Source of the DNA: Azospirillum brasilense
GTDB lineage: Bacteria; Pseudomonadota; Alphaproteobacteria; Azospirillales; Azospirillaceae
DNA length: 64,000 nt
Reading direction: 5' to 3'
Assembly: GCF_007827815.1 (NCBI RefSeq)
Contig: NZ_VITH01000010.1
Span: forward strand, 62,001-126,000
This document shows, in pieces, positions 38,434 to 50,400 of the stretch. How positions within the stretch are numbered: the stretch's first letter is position 1; each line of letters starts with the position of its first letter. The translations under genes and the position numbers were made by a program. The notes under the pieces were generated by a model. The model had not been told where the DNA came from. It worked only from the letters and a program-made list of their open reading frames with translations, and made no database searches.

Positions 38434-38513
38434 CGGCCTTCCTCCCCAATATTCATTTTTTCTTTATTGAGATGGTTCTTGTCGCTGTGTTTTCAGCCGC
38501 TGTTCCACGCCCC

Positions 38514-40055
38514 CTATTCGGCGGCGTCGGATGCCCTCTCCCTCCGGCTGCGCTCCTCGGTCATGAAGGCGTCGAGCGCCTGGGTCTGGGCGGCGTCCAG
38601 CCGCAGCCCCAGCTTGGTCCGGCGCCACAGCACGTCCTCGGCGGTCTCCGCCCATTCCTCCGTCATCAGATAGCGGACCTCGGCCTCGGTCAGGGTCCCG
38701 CCGAAGTCGCGGCCCAGATCCTCCGGCCGTGCGGCGCTGTCGAGAATCCGGCGGGCGCGGGTGCCGTAGGTGCGCACCAGCCGCTCCAGATGCGGCTGGG
38801 TCAGGAAGGGCGCCCGCCCGCGCAGCTCGGCGGCCAGCGCCGCCCCGCCGTCCACCGGGAAATCGCCGCCCGGCAGGGTGCCGGCGCTGCTCCAGTCCGA
38901 AGCTCCGGGTGCGAGCTTCGGCAGGAAGGGCGCCAGCTTGGCGATGGCCGCGTCGGCCAGACGGCGGTAGGTGGTGATCTTGCCGCCGAAGATGTTGAGC
39001 AGCGCCGCCTTGCCGTCACCCGGCGCGTCGAGCGCCAGCACATAGTCGCGGGTCGCCGCCTGCGCCGTCGAGGCGCCGTCGTCGTACAGCGGGCGGACGC
39101 CGGAATAGGTCCACACCACATCGGCGGGCGTCACCGGCTTGGCGAAATAATCGCCGGCGGCGGCGCAGAGATAGGCGATCTCCGCCTCCGACGCGCGGAC
39201 GTCCGCCGGATCGCCCTGGTAGTCGTTGTCGGTGGTGCCGATCAGGGTGAAGTCGCGCTCGTAGGGGATGGCGAAGACGATGCGCTTGTCGGCGTTCTGG
39301 AAGATGTAGCAGCGGTCGTGGTCGAACAGCTTCGGCACCACGATGTGCGAGCCCTGGACCAGACGGATGCGCGCGTCCACCGTGGACCGCGCCCCCTGCC
39401 GCATCACCTCCGACACCCAGGGGCCGGCGGCGTTCACAAGGGCGCGGGCGCGGATGCTGCTGCGCTGGCCGCTGCGTGTGTCCTCCACCGTCACGGTCCA
39501 GAGGCCATCCTCGCGGACAGCGCCCAGGAAGCGGGTGCGGGTGCGGATCGTCGCGCCCATGCGGGCGGCGTCCTGCGCGTTCAGGACCACCAGACGCGCG
39601 TCGTCGACCCAGCAATCCGAATATTCGAAAGCGCGACCGAAACCGGGCTTCAGCGGCTTTCCCGCCGGATCGCCGCGCAGATCGAGCCCGCGCGTGCCCG
39701 GCAGCCTCTCCCGCCCGCCGAGATGGTCGTAGAGGAACAGGCCCAGCCGCAGGAACCAGGAGGGCCGCAGGCCGGGCAGATGGGGCAGAACGAAGCGCAG
39801 CGGCCAGATGATGTGCGGCGCCATGCGCCACAGCACCTCGCGCTCGCGCAGCGCCTCGCGGACCAGCCGGAACTCATAATATTCCAGGTAGCGCAGGCCG
39901 CCGTGGATCAGCTTGGTCGAGGCCGAGGACGTGCCCGACGCCAGATCCTTCTGTTCGCACAGATAGACGGAGCAGCCCCGCCCCGCGGCATCGCGCGCGA
40001 TGCCACAGCCGTTGATGCCGCCGCCGACGATGGCAAGGTCGTAGACCCCGGCCAT
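38514..40055 (-). CDS. glpD: Aerobic glycerol-3-phosphate dehydrogenase
   Basis: 513 residues, FAD-dependent and membrane-associated. It oxidises glycerol-3-phosphate to dihydroxyacetone phosphate and passes electrons to quinone. The FAD motif is LAIVGGGINGCGIARDAAGRG; further marks are SSASTKLIHGGLRYLE, LVNAAGPWVSEV, TDNDYQGDP, YSGVRPLYDD and FGGKITTYR. It is the first gene of the glycerol operon, as in rhizobial glpD-glpSTPQUV. A DeoR-type repressor gene is not adjacent, though TTTCG-type repeats lie upstream. Confidence 0.95.
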   Translation of the reverse strand: MAGVYDLAIVGGGINGCGIARDAAGRGCSVYLCEQKDLASGTSSASTKLIHGGLRYLEYYEFRLVREALREREVLWRMAPHIIWPLRFVLPHLPGLRPSWFLRLGLFLYDHLGGRERLPGTRGLDLRGDPAGKPLKPGFGRAFEYSDCWVDDARLVVLNAQDAARMGATIRTRTRFLGAVREDGLWTVTVEDTRSGQRSSIRARALVNAAGPWVSEVMRQGARSTVDARIRLVQGSHIVVPKLFDHDRCYIFQNADKRIVFAIPYERDFTLIGTTDNDYQGDPADVRASEAEIAYLCAAAGDYFAKPVTPADVVWTYSGVRPLYDDGASTAQAATRDYVLALDAPGDGKAALLNIFGGKITTYRRLADAAIAKLAPFLPKLAPGASDWSSAGTLPGGDFPVDGGAALAAELRGRAPFLTQPHLERLVRTYGTRARRILDSAARPEDLGRDFGGTLTEAEVRYLMTEEWAETAEDVLWRRTKLGLRLDAAQTQALDAFMTEERSRRERASDAAE

Positions 40056-40100
40056 CCATCCCTCCTCTCCGCTGTGCGCCCGCCCCTTGCGGTCTGCGCC

Positions 40101-40174
40101 TTTGTTTTCGTTTCAAACGGTAGCCGAGGGTTCGACGGGCCGCAATACGAAAAAAGTGAAAGCGATACGAAAGG
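40101..40174 (-). promoter_or_regulatory. Candidate GlpR (DeoR-family) operator region upstream of glpD
   Basis: The upstream region of glpD holds repeated TTTCG-type blocks: tttgttttcgtttcaaac at 40101-40118 and, on the minus strand, two TTTCGTAT elements inside 40145-40174. DeoR-family regulators such as GlpR bind TTTCG-rich direct and inverted repeats. The position 45-120 bp before the glpD start fits a repressor site. Confidence 0.4.
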
Positions 40175-40265
40175 TCATGGCGCCATCCACCCTCCCTCGT
40201 TGGGAGAGCCGGTGAACTCCCACGGCGCCGGCGGGTTATCCAGGCAACCGGAAGCGGAGGATCGC

Positions 40266-40871
40266 GTGTTCGAGTGGATCGCAGACATGGTCGAAGGCGG
40301 CGGCTACGCCGGCATCGCGCTTCTGATGCTGCTGGAGAACGTCTTTCCGCCCATCCCATCGGAACTCATCATGCCCCTGGCCGGCTTCGTCGCCGCCCGC
40401 GGCGACCTCAGCCTGCCGCTGGTGGTGCTGGCGGGCACGGTGGGGTCGGTGGCCGGAGCGCTGTTCTGGTACTACGCCGGGCGGTGGCTGGGCAGCGAGC
40501 GGCTGAAGCGGCTGGCTGCCCGCCATGGCCGCTGGCTGACCGTGGCTCCCGCGCAGGTCGACGAGGCGACGGGCTGGTTCCGCCGCCACAGCGCGGCATC
40601 GGTGCTGATCGGGCGGCTGATCCCGGCGGTGCGCACGCTGATTTCCGTCCCCGCCGGGATCGCCGGGATGGGGCTGGTGCGCTTCCTGGTCTATTCGACC
40701 CTCGGAACGGCCCTGTGGTCGCTGGTCCTGGCCGGCGCCGGCTATCTGCTGGAGGGCCAATACGACAAGGTGTCGGGCTGGATGGACCCGGTGGCCAAGC
40801 TGGTCATCGCCGCCTTCGCCGGCTGGTACGCGTACCGCGTCGCCACCTTCCGTCCGCAGGAGCAGAACTGA
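40266..40871 (+). CDS. DedA family membrane protein
   Basis: 201 residues with about five hydrophobic segments. DedA/SNARE-associated proteins are linked to lipid (undecaprenyl phosphate or phospholipid) flipping and envelope homeostasis. Family motifs are ENVFPPIPSELIMPLAGFVA, GTVGSVAGALFWYYAGRWLG, and the arginine motif FRRHSAASVLIGRLIPAVRT. The start is GTG at 40266 with GGAGG six bases upstream; a further GTG at 40212 and an ATG at 40287 are in frame but less supported. It converges with the DUF3008 gene across a hairpin. Confidence 0.88.
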   Translation: MFEWIADMVEGGGYAGIALLMLLENVFPPIPSELIMPLAGFVAARGDLSLPLVVLAGTVGSVAGALFWYYAGRWLGSERLKRLAARHGRWLTVAPAQVDEATGWFRRHSAASVLIGRLIPAVRTLISVPAGIAGMGLVRFLVYSTLGTALWSLVLAGAGYLLEGQYDKVSGWMDPVAKLVIAAFAGWYAYRVATFRPQEQN

Positions 40872-40891
40872 CGGGGAGTGCCCCCGTCAGT
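40867..40891. terminator. Hairpin between convergent DedA and DUF3008 genes
   Basis: actgacgggg (40867-40876) pairs perfectly with ccccgtcagt (40882-40891) around a five-base loop. It includes the DedA stop codon and lies 20 bp from the DUF3008 stop, so it is probably a shared terminator. Confidence 0.6.
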
Positions 40892-40911
40892 GTCCGCTGA
40901 GCCGGCCTCCC

Positions 40912-41115
40912 TCACTCCTTGGCATCGTCCTTCGAACCGCGGGTGGGCAGGTCCTTGCGTTTGGCGGACGCCATCTCCCGCAGTTCCTTTTCGCTCATCG
41001 ATTTCGCCATGTCCTTCGACGCGCCGCGCAGACTGGACTCCGGCTGCTCGCCGCGCTTAGCCGCCAGCGCCGCGCCGGCGGCCATCTGCTGCTTCTTGGA
41101 TTCCGCCTTGCTCAT
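40912..41115 (-). CDS. DUF3008 family small protein
   Basis: 67 residues, highly charged (Lys, Glu, Ser). It matches the DUF3008 pattern: KKQQMAAGAALAAKRGE, then SSLRGASKDMAKSMSEKEL, then LREMASAKRKDLP. The family has no known function but is common in soil alphaproteobacteria and often stress-related. It has no signal peptide. The ATG at 41115 is preceded by GGAGGGAT-like purines. A dyad gaaagcgctttc (41138-41149) lies 23 bp upstream and could be an operator. Confidence 0.85.
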   Translation of the reverse strand: MSKAESKKQQMAAGAALAAKRGEQPESSLRGASKDMAKSMSEKELREMASAKRKDLPTRGSKDDAKE

Positions 41116-41137
41116 CCGATCCCTCCACCTGTGATGT

Positions 41138-41149
41138 GAAAGCGCTTTC
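41138..41149. promoter_or_regulatory. GAAAGCGCTTTC palindrome upstream of the DUF3008 gene
   Basis: A perfect 12-bp palindrome of the kind bound by LacI/GalR-family regulators. It lies 23-34 bp before the DUF3008 start and about 330 bp before the NRPS start. There is no LacI-family gene in the window. Confidence 0.35.
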
Positions 41150-41347
41150 CATCAACAGGATGGGGAGGGGTTTCGTCGTGCCAGCGAGCGCTGCAACCTT
41201 TGATGAGCCGCCGCGCTCCGTCTGCCCCGCCACGATCGGAGCAACCCTCGCCAAAGCAGGATAACCACACGTTGGTGTGTCGATAGCATTCCGCATTCGT
41301 AATGTGGCTTTCTCTTCTGTCAAAATTTCTTTGAGTTGCATCATGCG

Positions 41348-41404
41348 TTGACAATCCCCTTTTAGGACGTATTCTCGGCGACCTAATCCCTTTTTGGGAC
41401 GCAT
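41348..41404 (+). promoter_or_regulatory. NRPS promoter with overlapping 20-bp direct repeat
   Basis: TTGACA (41348-41353) and TATTCT (41370-41375) with a 16-bp spacer form a good sigma-70-like promoter about 105 bp before the NRPS start. A 20-bp motif, aatccccttttaggacgtat (41353-41372), recurs as aatccctttttgggacgcat (41385-41404) with 17 of 20 matches and a 32-bp (three-turn) spacing. One copy covers the spacer and -10, the other the expected start of transcription, as expected for repressor sites. The whole 41116-41480 gap is AT-rich compared with its surroundings and has no other gene. Confidence 0.55.
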
Positions 41405-41480
41405 ATGACGTTTCTGTAAAAACTCGTCGCAAATTGTCCCGTCGGATCATTGCAACGCCGAAGGAATTGTGGGGACTTCG

Positions 41481-44400
41481 ATGCCCGACACCACGCCGCA
41501 CCTCCCCACCGAACACCTTCATCTGTCCAACAGCTTCGGGCCGGTCAGACTTTGGCCCGATCTTCGTCTGCATGAGGGATTCGAACGGCTTGCGGACCGG
41601 CATCCCACCGCCCCGGCGGTTGTGACGGAGAACGGAACCCTGGATTACGCCGGGTTGGACGCGGCGGCCAACGCGCTGGCCCACGCGCTGCTGGCCTTCG
41701 GGTTGCATCGGGAAGAGCCGGTCGGCGTGCTGACGGAGCGGTCGGGCGCGCTGCCGCAGGCGTTCCTCGGCATCCTCAAGGCGGACGGCGTCTATGTTCC
41801 GATGGTCGCCGACCTGCCGGCGGAGCGGCTGGCGAACATGGCGCGGCAAGCGGGGATGCGGCTGCTGATCGCGCTGGACGGGGTGGCCCCGCCGGACGCG
41901 CTGACCGATGCCCTGGCCGCCAACGGCCGGCCGGAGCGGCCGCAGGCCGTCCTGCGCCCCGAAGCCCTGGACGGCGACAGCCTCGCCAAGGCGACGGAAC
42001 GCCCGGATCGGTCCGGCCCGGTGAACGGGCTGGCAAGCGGACTGGCGGTCATTCTCTTCACCTCCGGGTCCACCGGCCAGCCGAAGGGCGTGCTGATCCA
42101 GCACGACGCCTGCGTGAATCTGGCGCTCGGCCACACGGAGGCGCAGGGCGTCGGGCCGGGCGACCGGGTGCTGCTGTCCACCTCCCCCGGCTTCATCCTG
42201 GGATTCCGCGAGCTGTGCCTGCCGCTGCTCTCGGGGGCCGCCTACGTCCCGGCCTCACGCGCGCTGATCGACGATCCGGCCCGGCTGCTCGACCATATGG
42301 CCCGGTTGGGCGTGACCATCGCGCTGTTCACGCCGTCCTACCTGCGGCTGCTGCGTGGCGCCGTGCCGGCGGGGCTGCGCATGATCCTGACCGCCGGGGA
42401 ACGGCCCAACCCCGACGACGCGCGGCATTACGCCCGCCATCTCGACTATTGGAACATGCACGGCGCCACCGAGGTCTGCGGCACCATCTGCATGCACAAG
42501 GTGAATCCGGACGGCGACGGCCCGCTGCCCAGCGGGCGGCCTTTCACCAACAACGCCGTCCATCTGCTCGACCGCCATGGCAATGAGGTGCCCGGCGGCG
42601 CGGTCGGTGAGATCCATGTCGTCGGACGGGGCGTCTCGCGCGGCTACCTGAACCAGCCCGAGCTGACGGCGGAGAATTTCGTCGAGACACGCTTCGGGCG
42701 CGCCTACCGCACGCATGACCTGGGACGCTGGAACCGAGACGGCGACCTGGAGACGCTGGGCCGCGCCGACGACATGGTGAAGGTGTCCGGGCAGTCGGTG
42801 TCGCTGGGCGAGATCGAGCGGACGCTGTTGCGCCACCCGCTGGTCAGCCGCGCCGCCGCCGTTCAGCACCAGGGCCGCCTGACCGCCATCGTTGAGAGCG
42901 CCGATCCGGAGGCGGCCCAGTCGGAAGACTGGCGCGCCTTCCTCGGCCGCAGCCTGCCCGCCTACATGGTGCCCGCTCGGGTGAAGGCCGTGGCCCGCAT
43001 GCCGATCAGCTCCGCCGGCAAGACCGACCGCCGCGCCCTGCTGACGCTCGCCGAAGAGGCGTTGACCGCGGGGCGCGGCACGGGCGGAACACCGCCGCAA
43101 GGCGATCTGGAACGGGCCATTGCCACGGTGTGGGAGGAGGTGCTGGACACCCGCCCGGTGATGCGGGACGACCCGTTCTTCGCCATCGGCGGCACCAGCC
43201 TGCTCGCCATCGCGGTCGGGCAGCGCCTCCACGCGCTCGGCCATCCGGTGACGGTGCCGGTGATCCTGGCCTCCCGAACGGTGGAGACGCTGGCCCGCCG
43301 CATCGCGGAACAGAAGGGAGAGGACACCGAGCCGCCGGACCTGGGCGAAGGTCCCGCCACCGCCGGACAGGAGGATTTCTGGGTCGCCGCCAAGCTCGGC
43401 CTCGCCGCCGCCGGGTCGCACGTCGTGCGCGCCCTGTCGGTGCGCGGCCCCGTTCCGGAGGTGGAGCGCTGGCGCGCCGCCTGGGCCGCTCTGCTGGAGC
43501 GTCACCCGGCCCTGCGCACCGCCTTCCACGCCGACGCCGACGGACGGGTGCGCTGGCGCACGGTTCCCACCGCCGCCCTGCCGCCCGCAGCCGGCTTCTC
43601 CATCGACCGCTGTCACCTCCCGGAGGAGGCGCGGGAACTGATCGCCGGCTATGCCGAGACGCCCTTCGCCCTGAGCGAGGCACCGCTGGCCCGCGCCGGC
43701 CTGATGCTCATCGAGTCCGGCAACGAGACGCTGTTCTGGTTCGTGCTGCACCACGCCGTGGTGGACGGCCAGTCCGCCCGCACCGTGCAGGAGGACGTTC
43801 TGTCCCTGCTGCTGGGCCGCCCCCTGCCCCCGGCGGCGCACGGAATCGCGCTGGCGGCGCGGGACGAGGCGCGCCATCTCCGTTCCGACCGGGCGGCGCA
43901 GGACCGCGCCTTCTGGCAAGCCAAACTGGACGCCCTGCCGCCGGAGGCGTTCGAAGAGCTTCCGCTCGACCAGCCGCGCCCCACCACGCCCGGCGGTCGT
44001 TCCGCCCCGCCCCTGGCCGAGCGGCTGGACGCCGCGACCACCGCGGCCCTTGCAGCCATCGCGAAGGCGCAGGGCGTCGGCCTGCACGGCCTGCTGCTGG
44101 CGATCCTGGCGGCGGAGGCGCGGCGGCGCGGCGGGCGGTCCGACCTGATCCTGGGCACCGGCGTCTCCCTGCGCCCGGCGGGAGCGGAGGACACCGTCGG
44201 GCATTTCGTCAATCTGGTGCCGGTCCTTCTTCCGGGCACCACGGCGGCATTGGCCGCACAGGTCCGCACCGCCCAGGACGCGCTGACCGAGGCGGTCGGA
44301 CACGCCGGCCTGCCCGCCAATCTGATCCAGCGTGAATTCCGCCAGCGCCACCCCGACGCTCTGCCGCCCGCCCGGCCCAACCTCTTCGCGGTGTCGCTGA

Positions 44401-47400
44401 CCGCCAACCCGCCACGGACCAGCGCCGATCCGGTCAGCGGCCTGTCGCTGTCCCCACGACGCCTGCCCGGCGCGCTCGCCCACCCCGCCGCCGGCCTCGA
44501 CCTCGCTTTCAGCCACGAGCCGGTAACGGCGGAGGGTGGCGACGGGCTGGAACTGGCGCTGCTGTGGAACCCGGACGTTTACACAGAGACCACCGCGCGC
44601 TCCTGGCTGGCCGCCTTCGCCGCCTGGGCGCGCTGGCTGGCCGCCGACCCGACGCGCCTGGACTCCCCGCTGCCCGCCCTGCTCCCGGAGGAGTCGGTCC
44701 TGCTCAAGCGTTGGGAGTTTGGCGAGGAGCGTCCCCGCCCGGCCCGCCGCGCCCATGAGCTGTTCGCTGAAATCGCCGCCCACCAGCCGGATCGCCCCGC
44801 CGTGGTCACCCGCAGCGGCGTGCGGACCTATGGCGACCTGAACCGGGACGCCGACCGCATCGCCGCCGCCCTGCTGGGCCGCGGCGTGGCGCGGCAGGAC
44901 GCCGTGGCGGTGCTGACCGGCTGCGCGCCGGGCCTGCCCGCGGCGGTGCTCGGCGTCTGGAAGGCCGGGGCGGCCTATCTGCCGCTGGCCCACGACCTGC
45001 CGCCGGAGCGCATGGCCTACATGGTCCGCGACGCCGGCGTCCGGCTGCTGATCGCGCTGGACGGCCAGCCCGTCCCGCCCGCCCTGGCCGAGGCCGTGCC
45101 GACGCTGATCCGCCCCGAGATCCTCGAAGGGTCCGCCGCACCGACCGTCGTGGCCGGGGCGCCGGACGACCTTGCCTACATCATCTACACCTCCGGCACG
45201 ACCGGGCATCCGAAGGGCGTGGCGGTCCGTCACGACGGTTTCGTCAACGCCGCGCTGGCGACCGGGGAGACGGTCAGCCTGCGGGCCGACGACCGCATGG
45301 CGCTGGCGGCAACGCCGGGATTCGACGCCTCGCTGTGGGAACTCGGGTTGGCGCTGCTGCACGGGATGGCGCTGGTGCCGGTGCCGCCGGAGTTGCGCGA
45401 CGATCCCTGGGCGCTGAAGGATGCTTATGCGGCGTTGGGCGTGACCGTGGCCTTCCACGCCCCGTCCTACCTGCGGGTCAGCCAGGAGAAGCCGTTCCGC
45501 GGCCTGCGAGTCCTGCTGACCGGCGGTGAGGCGCCGAACGCCGACGACGCCCGCCACCACGCCGCCGATCTGGCCTTCTGGAACGCCTACGGCCCCACCG
45601 AGGCGAGCATCCTCGTGTCGATGGGCCCCATCTTGCCGGACAGCGGACGCGGCGGGCCGGTGCCCGCCGGGCGCCCGCTGCCCAACACCCGCGTCACGCT
45701 GCGCCGTCCGGATGGCACGCCGGTTCCCCCGGGCCTGCCGGGAGAACTGTGGCTGGGCGGGGTTGGACTGGCCCGCGGCTACCTCAACAACCCCGACCTG
45801 ACCGCCCGCGCCTTCGTCGAGACGGCGGAGGGCCGCTTCTACCGCACCGGCGATCTCGGGCGCTGGACGGCGGACGGCCAACTGGTCCTGTGCGGACGCA
45901 TCGACCATCAGGTGAAGCTGCACGGCCAGCGCGTCGAGCTTGCCGAGATCGAGCAGGACCTGCTGGCCCATCCCGCCGCCGCGCAGGCCGTCGTGCTGGT
46001 GGACGCCGCGGCGGAGGGCACCAAGGCGTTGCGCGCCTTCGTCCGCGCCAAGGACGGCGCTGCCCTGCCGGACGAGGAGGCGTGGCGCGCCTTCCTTGCC
46101 GACCGTCTGCCCGCCTTCATGGTGCCGGCCAGCGTGACGGCGGTGGACAGCATTCCCCTGACGCCCGCGGGCAAGATCGACCGAGACGCCCTGCTCCGCC
46201 TCGCATACGCCCATGGCGATGCCACCACGGCGAAGCGGCAGGCGCCGCGGGACGGGCTCGAACACAGCATTGCCGCCCTGTGGGGCGGCCTGTTGGGCGA
46301 GGAGGTCGCGCGCACCGACAATTTCTTCGCGCTCGGCGGCAACAGCCTGCTGGCGGTGACCATCGCGCACCGGCTGTCCCAGGAGCTGGGTGTGGCCGTC
46401 CCGGCGCGCGCCCTGTTCGCCGCCCCGACCCTGGCCGGCTTCGCCCGCAAAGTGGCGGAGCTGAGCGAGGCAGATGCGCCGCAGGCCGACGCGGACGAGT
46501 CCGACCTCGCCACCGAAGGGGAGCGCGAATTCTGGGTGGCCGAGGCGGCGGGGCTGGACACGCGGCCCTTCATCATCCCGGTGATCCGCGCCGTGGAGGG
46601 GGATATGCCGGACGCGGCCCGCTGGTCGAACGCCTGGACGGCGCTCGCCGAGCGGCACGAGGCGTTGCGCACGAGCTTCGCGGAGGACGCCGAAGGGCGG
46701 TTGCGCCGCCACATCACCCCCACCATCGACGTCACCCCGGAGCTGTCCAAGCAACCCGACCGCGCCGCGGCACTGGCCCACATTCGCGGCCGCCAGGGCC
46801 AGTCCTTCGTCATGGCGACCGCGCCGCTGTGGCGCGCCGGGCTGGTGACGCTGACGGACGGCGGCGCGGCGCTGTTCTGGATGGCGATCCATCATTCCAT
46901 CGGCGACGGACGCTCGGTCGGCATCCTGCTGGAGGAACTGACCGCGTTGCTGGCGGGTGAGACCCTGCCTCTTCGGCCCACCCGCTACACCGCCATGGCC
47001 GCCCGCGAGCGGCGCTATCTGGACGGCCGGGACCGCGCGACGGACGAGGCCCATTGGCGGGACCTGCTGTCCGCTCTGCCCGCCGAGGCGTTCGACGACT
47101 GGCCGCTCGACACGCCACGCGCCGCCACGGCAGCACCGGGCAGCCATCGCTTCGAGTTGCGGTTGGACCCGGCCACCGCCTCGGGGCTGAAGACGGTCGC
47201 CCGCCGGCACGAGGCCAGCCTGCACGCCGTTCTGCTGACCCTGCTGGCGCGCGAGGTGCGGCGACGCACCGGGCGCGGCGCCGTCACCATCGGCACGACC
47301 GGCGACATCCGGGAAACCGCCGAGGACGCGCGGGTCGTCGGTTACGGCGTGAACATGCTGCCCTTGGCCTTGCATCCCGCTGCCGACACCCCATTCGGGG

Positions 47401-50400
47401 CGGAGCTGCGCGCCACCCAGGCGGCTCTGGCCAGGGCGCTGCAACACGCCCGCCTGCCCTTCGCGCGGATCTGCCACGGCTTCTGGACGGATCGCCCGCA
47501 GCAACGCGACCCGGCCCGCTACCCGCTGTTCGACATCGCGGTGACGGAGAATCCGCAGAGCGTGCCCGCCGCCGGCCCGCTGCGCCTCGTCCGCCCCGAT
47601 GGCGACGGGCCGGCCTACGAGCGCACCGGCCATTCGCCCGGACAGGACATGGTGCTGATCCATGAAGGGCTGGCCGACGGCGGGCTGCTGCTGCAATGGC
47701 ACGTCAATGCGGCACTCTACGCCAAGGACACGGCGGAGCGCTGGTTCGACGCGCTGGCCGGCTGGGCGCGCTGGCTGGGCGGCGACGCCGCCCGCGCCGA
47801 CGTGTCGCCACCCGCCCTGCTGCCGGAGGAGGAGGCGACGCTCGCGGCGTGGGAACACGGCCCGGCGGTGGAGCGCCCGGCGCTGCCCTTCCACGCGCTG
47901 TTCGAGCGGCTGATCGACCGTCCCGGCACCGGCCAGGGCGGACGCCCGGCGGTCATCGCCCCCGACCGCGTCCTGACCTACCGCGCCGTCGAGGCGGAAG
48001 CCAACGCCATTGCCCACGCCCTGCGGGGACGCGGGGCGGAGCGCGGCAGCGTGGTCGGCGTGCTGACCGGCCGCTCGCCGAACCTTCCCGCTGCGCTTCT
48101 CGGCGTTTGGAAGGCGGGCGCGGTGTATCTGCCGCTCGCCGCCGATCTGCCGGCGGAACGGCTGGCCTTCATCGCCGGAGACGCCGGGGCGGCCCTGCTG
48201 CTGGCGCTGGACGGCGCTGCGGTGCCCGACGCGCTGTCCCCCCTGCCCCTTCTGCGTCCGGAGGACCTCTCCGCCGATTTCCGCACGGCGCAGGCCCACC
48301 GCCCGCAAGCCCCGCGTCCACAGGCTACGACCGGACCGGAGGACACCGCCTACATCCTCTACACCTCCGGCTCCACCGGCCGCCCCAAGGGCACGCCGGT
48401 CAGTCACGGCGCCTACGTAAACATGGTGCTGGGAGCCGTCGAAACCTTCGGCCTGACCGCCGAGGATCGGACGCTGATGTTCGCCTCGCCCTCCTTCGAC
48501 GTGTCGCTGTCGGACATCGGCGTGCCACTGGCCGCCGGGGCGGCGCTCTGCGCCGTGCCCTACGAGGTGCTGAGCGCCCCGGCGCGCCTGATCGCCTTCC
48601 TGGCGGAGCAGCGGGTGACCGTTGCCGACCTCACCCCGACCTATCTGCGCCTGTTCGACGGGGCGAACCTGCCGTCGCTGCGCATCCTGGTGACCGGCGG
48701 CGAGGCGCCCCTTGCGGCCGACGTCCGGACCTACGCCGGGCGGCTGCGCTACTACAACGCCTACGGCCCGACCGAGAACACCATCACCAGCGCCATGGGG
48801 CTGTTGGGCACGGAGGACCGGGGCTTCCTGCCCGTTGGGCGCCCGCTTCCCAACACGTCGGTGCACATCCGCGACGCGGCGGGCCACCCGGTGCCTCCGG
48901 GCGCGGTGGGAGAGATCTGGCTGGGCGGCGCCAACCTCGCCCGCGGCTATCTGAACCGTCCTGAGCAGGAGGCGGCGGTCTTCGTCGGGACGGGACGCGG
49001 GCGGCACTATCGCTCCGGCGACCTCGGGCGCTGGCGGGCCGACGGCGAGTTGGAAGTGCTGGGCCGCATCGACGATCAGGTGAAGCTCAACGGCATCCGC
49101 ATCGAACTCGGCGAGATCGAACAGGCGCTGGGCGCCCACCCCGACATCGCGCAGGCCGTGGCCCTCGTCCAGGGCAAGACCGGCGCCGCGCAGAGCCTGT
49201 GGGCCTTCGTCCGCCCCATCCCCGGCAAGCCGGTGCCAGCCGAGGACTCCTGGCGCGGCTGGCTGGCCGACCGGCTGCCCGCGGTGATGATCCCGGCCGG
49301 GGTGATCGCGGTGGAAACGGTGCCGGTGACGGCGTCGGGCAAGGTGGACCGCGCAGCGCTGCAAGGGCTGATCGCCGGCCACGCCCCGCAAGGAGCGCGG
49401 ATGGCGCCGCAGGGCCGGCTTGAGGAGACCGTCGCCCGCATCTGGGCGGAGCGGTTGGGCCGCGGCCCGGTCTGGCGCGACGACAATTTCTTCGCGCTCG
49501 GCGGCCACAGCCTGCTCGCCATCGCCGTCGCCCACGCGCTGGAAGCGGAGCTGGGACACCCCGTCTCCGCCCGCGACCTGTTCACCGAGCCGACCCTGCG
49601 CGGTTTCGCCGCCCGCCTCGCCGCCACAGCTCCCGTGGATGCCCCAACCGACGCCGAATCCGACCGCGCGACCGAAGGCCAGCGGGAGTTCTGGGTGGCC
49701 GAGCAGGCCGGGCTGGACACCCGCGGCTTCACCATCCCCCTGACGCTGTCGGTGGAGGGCGACGTCCCGACCGACGAACGCTGGCAAGCCGCCTGGACCG
49801 CCCTGGCGGAGCGGCACGAGGCGTTGCGCACCGGTTTCCAAGAGGACGAAGGCGGCACGCTCCGCCGTGTCGTCCAAACCACGACCACCGACCTGGAAAC
49901 TGTCACGGCCTCCGACCGCGCCGCCGCGCTCGACCTCATCCGGAAACGCCAGGCGGCGCCCTTCGCCATGGCCGCTCCGCCGCTGTGGCGGGCCGGGCTG
50001 GTGCGGGTGGCGGACGGCAGCGGCACCCTGTTCTGGCTGGCTCTGCACCATTCCATCGGCGACGGGATGTCGCTCGGCCTGCTGGCGGACGACCTCGCGG
50101 CGATTCTGCGCGGGGTGTCCCTGCCCGGCCGCGCCCCCGGCTTCGGCCGCTCCGCCGCGCGGGAGGAAGCCTATCTCGCCGGTGAGGCCGCCTGGGCGGA
50201 CGCGGAGCGTTGGCAACGCCTGCTCGCTGGGATCGACCCCGCCGCCTTCGAGGAATGGCCGCTCGACAACACCCGTCCGCCGGTGCGCAGCACCGAAACG
50301 GCCAAGGGAAGCCATTGCCACCGCGTCCGCCTCACCCCGGACGTGGCGGAGGCGTTGCGCGCCCTCGCCCGGCGCAACGGCGCCAGCTTGCACGCCCTGA

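Noticed and set aside
41469..41480. GTG at 41469 as NRPS start
   Set aside because: Possible because AAGGA lies upstream, but the ATG at 41481 has a well-placed GGGGA. The four-residue difference does not matter for function.
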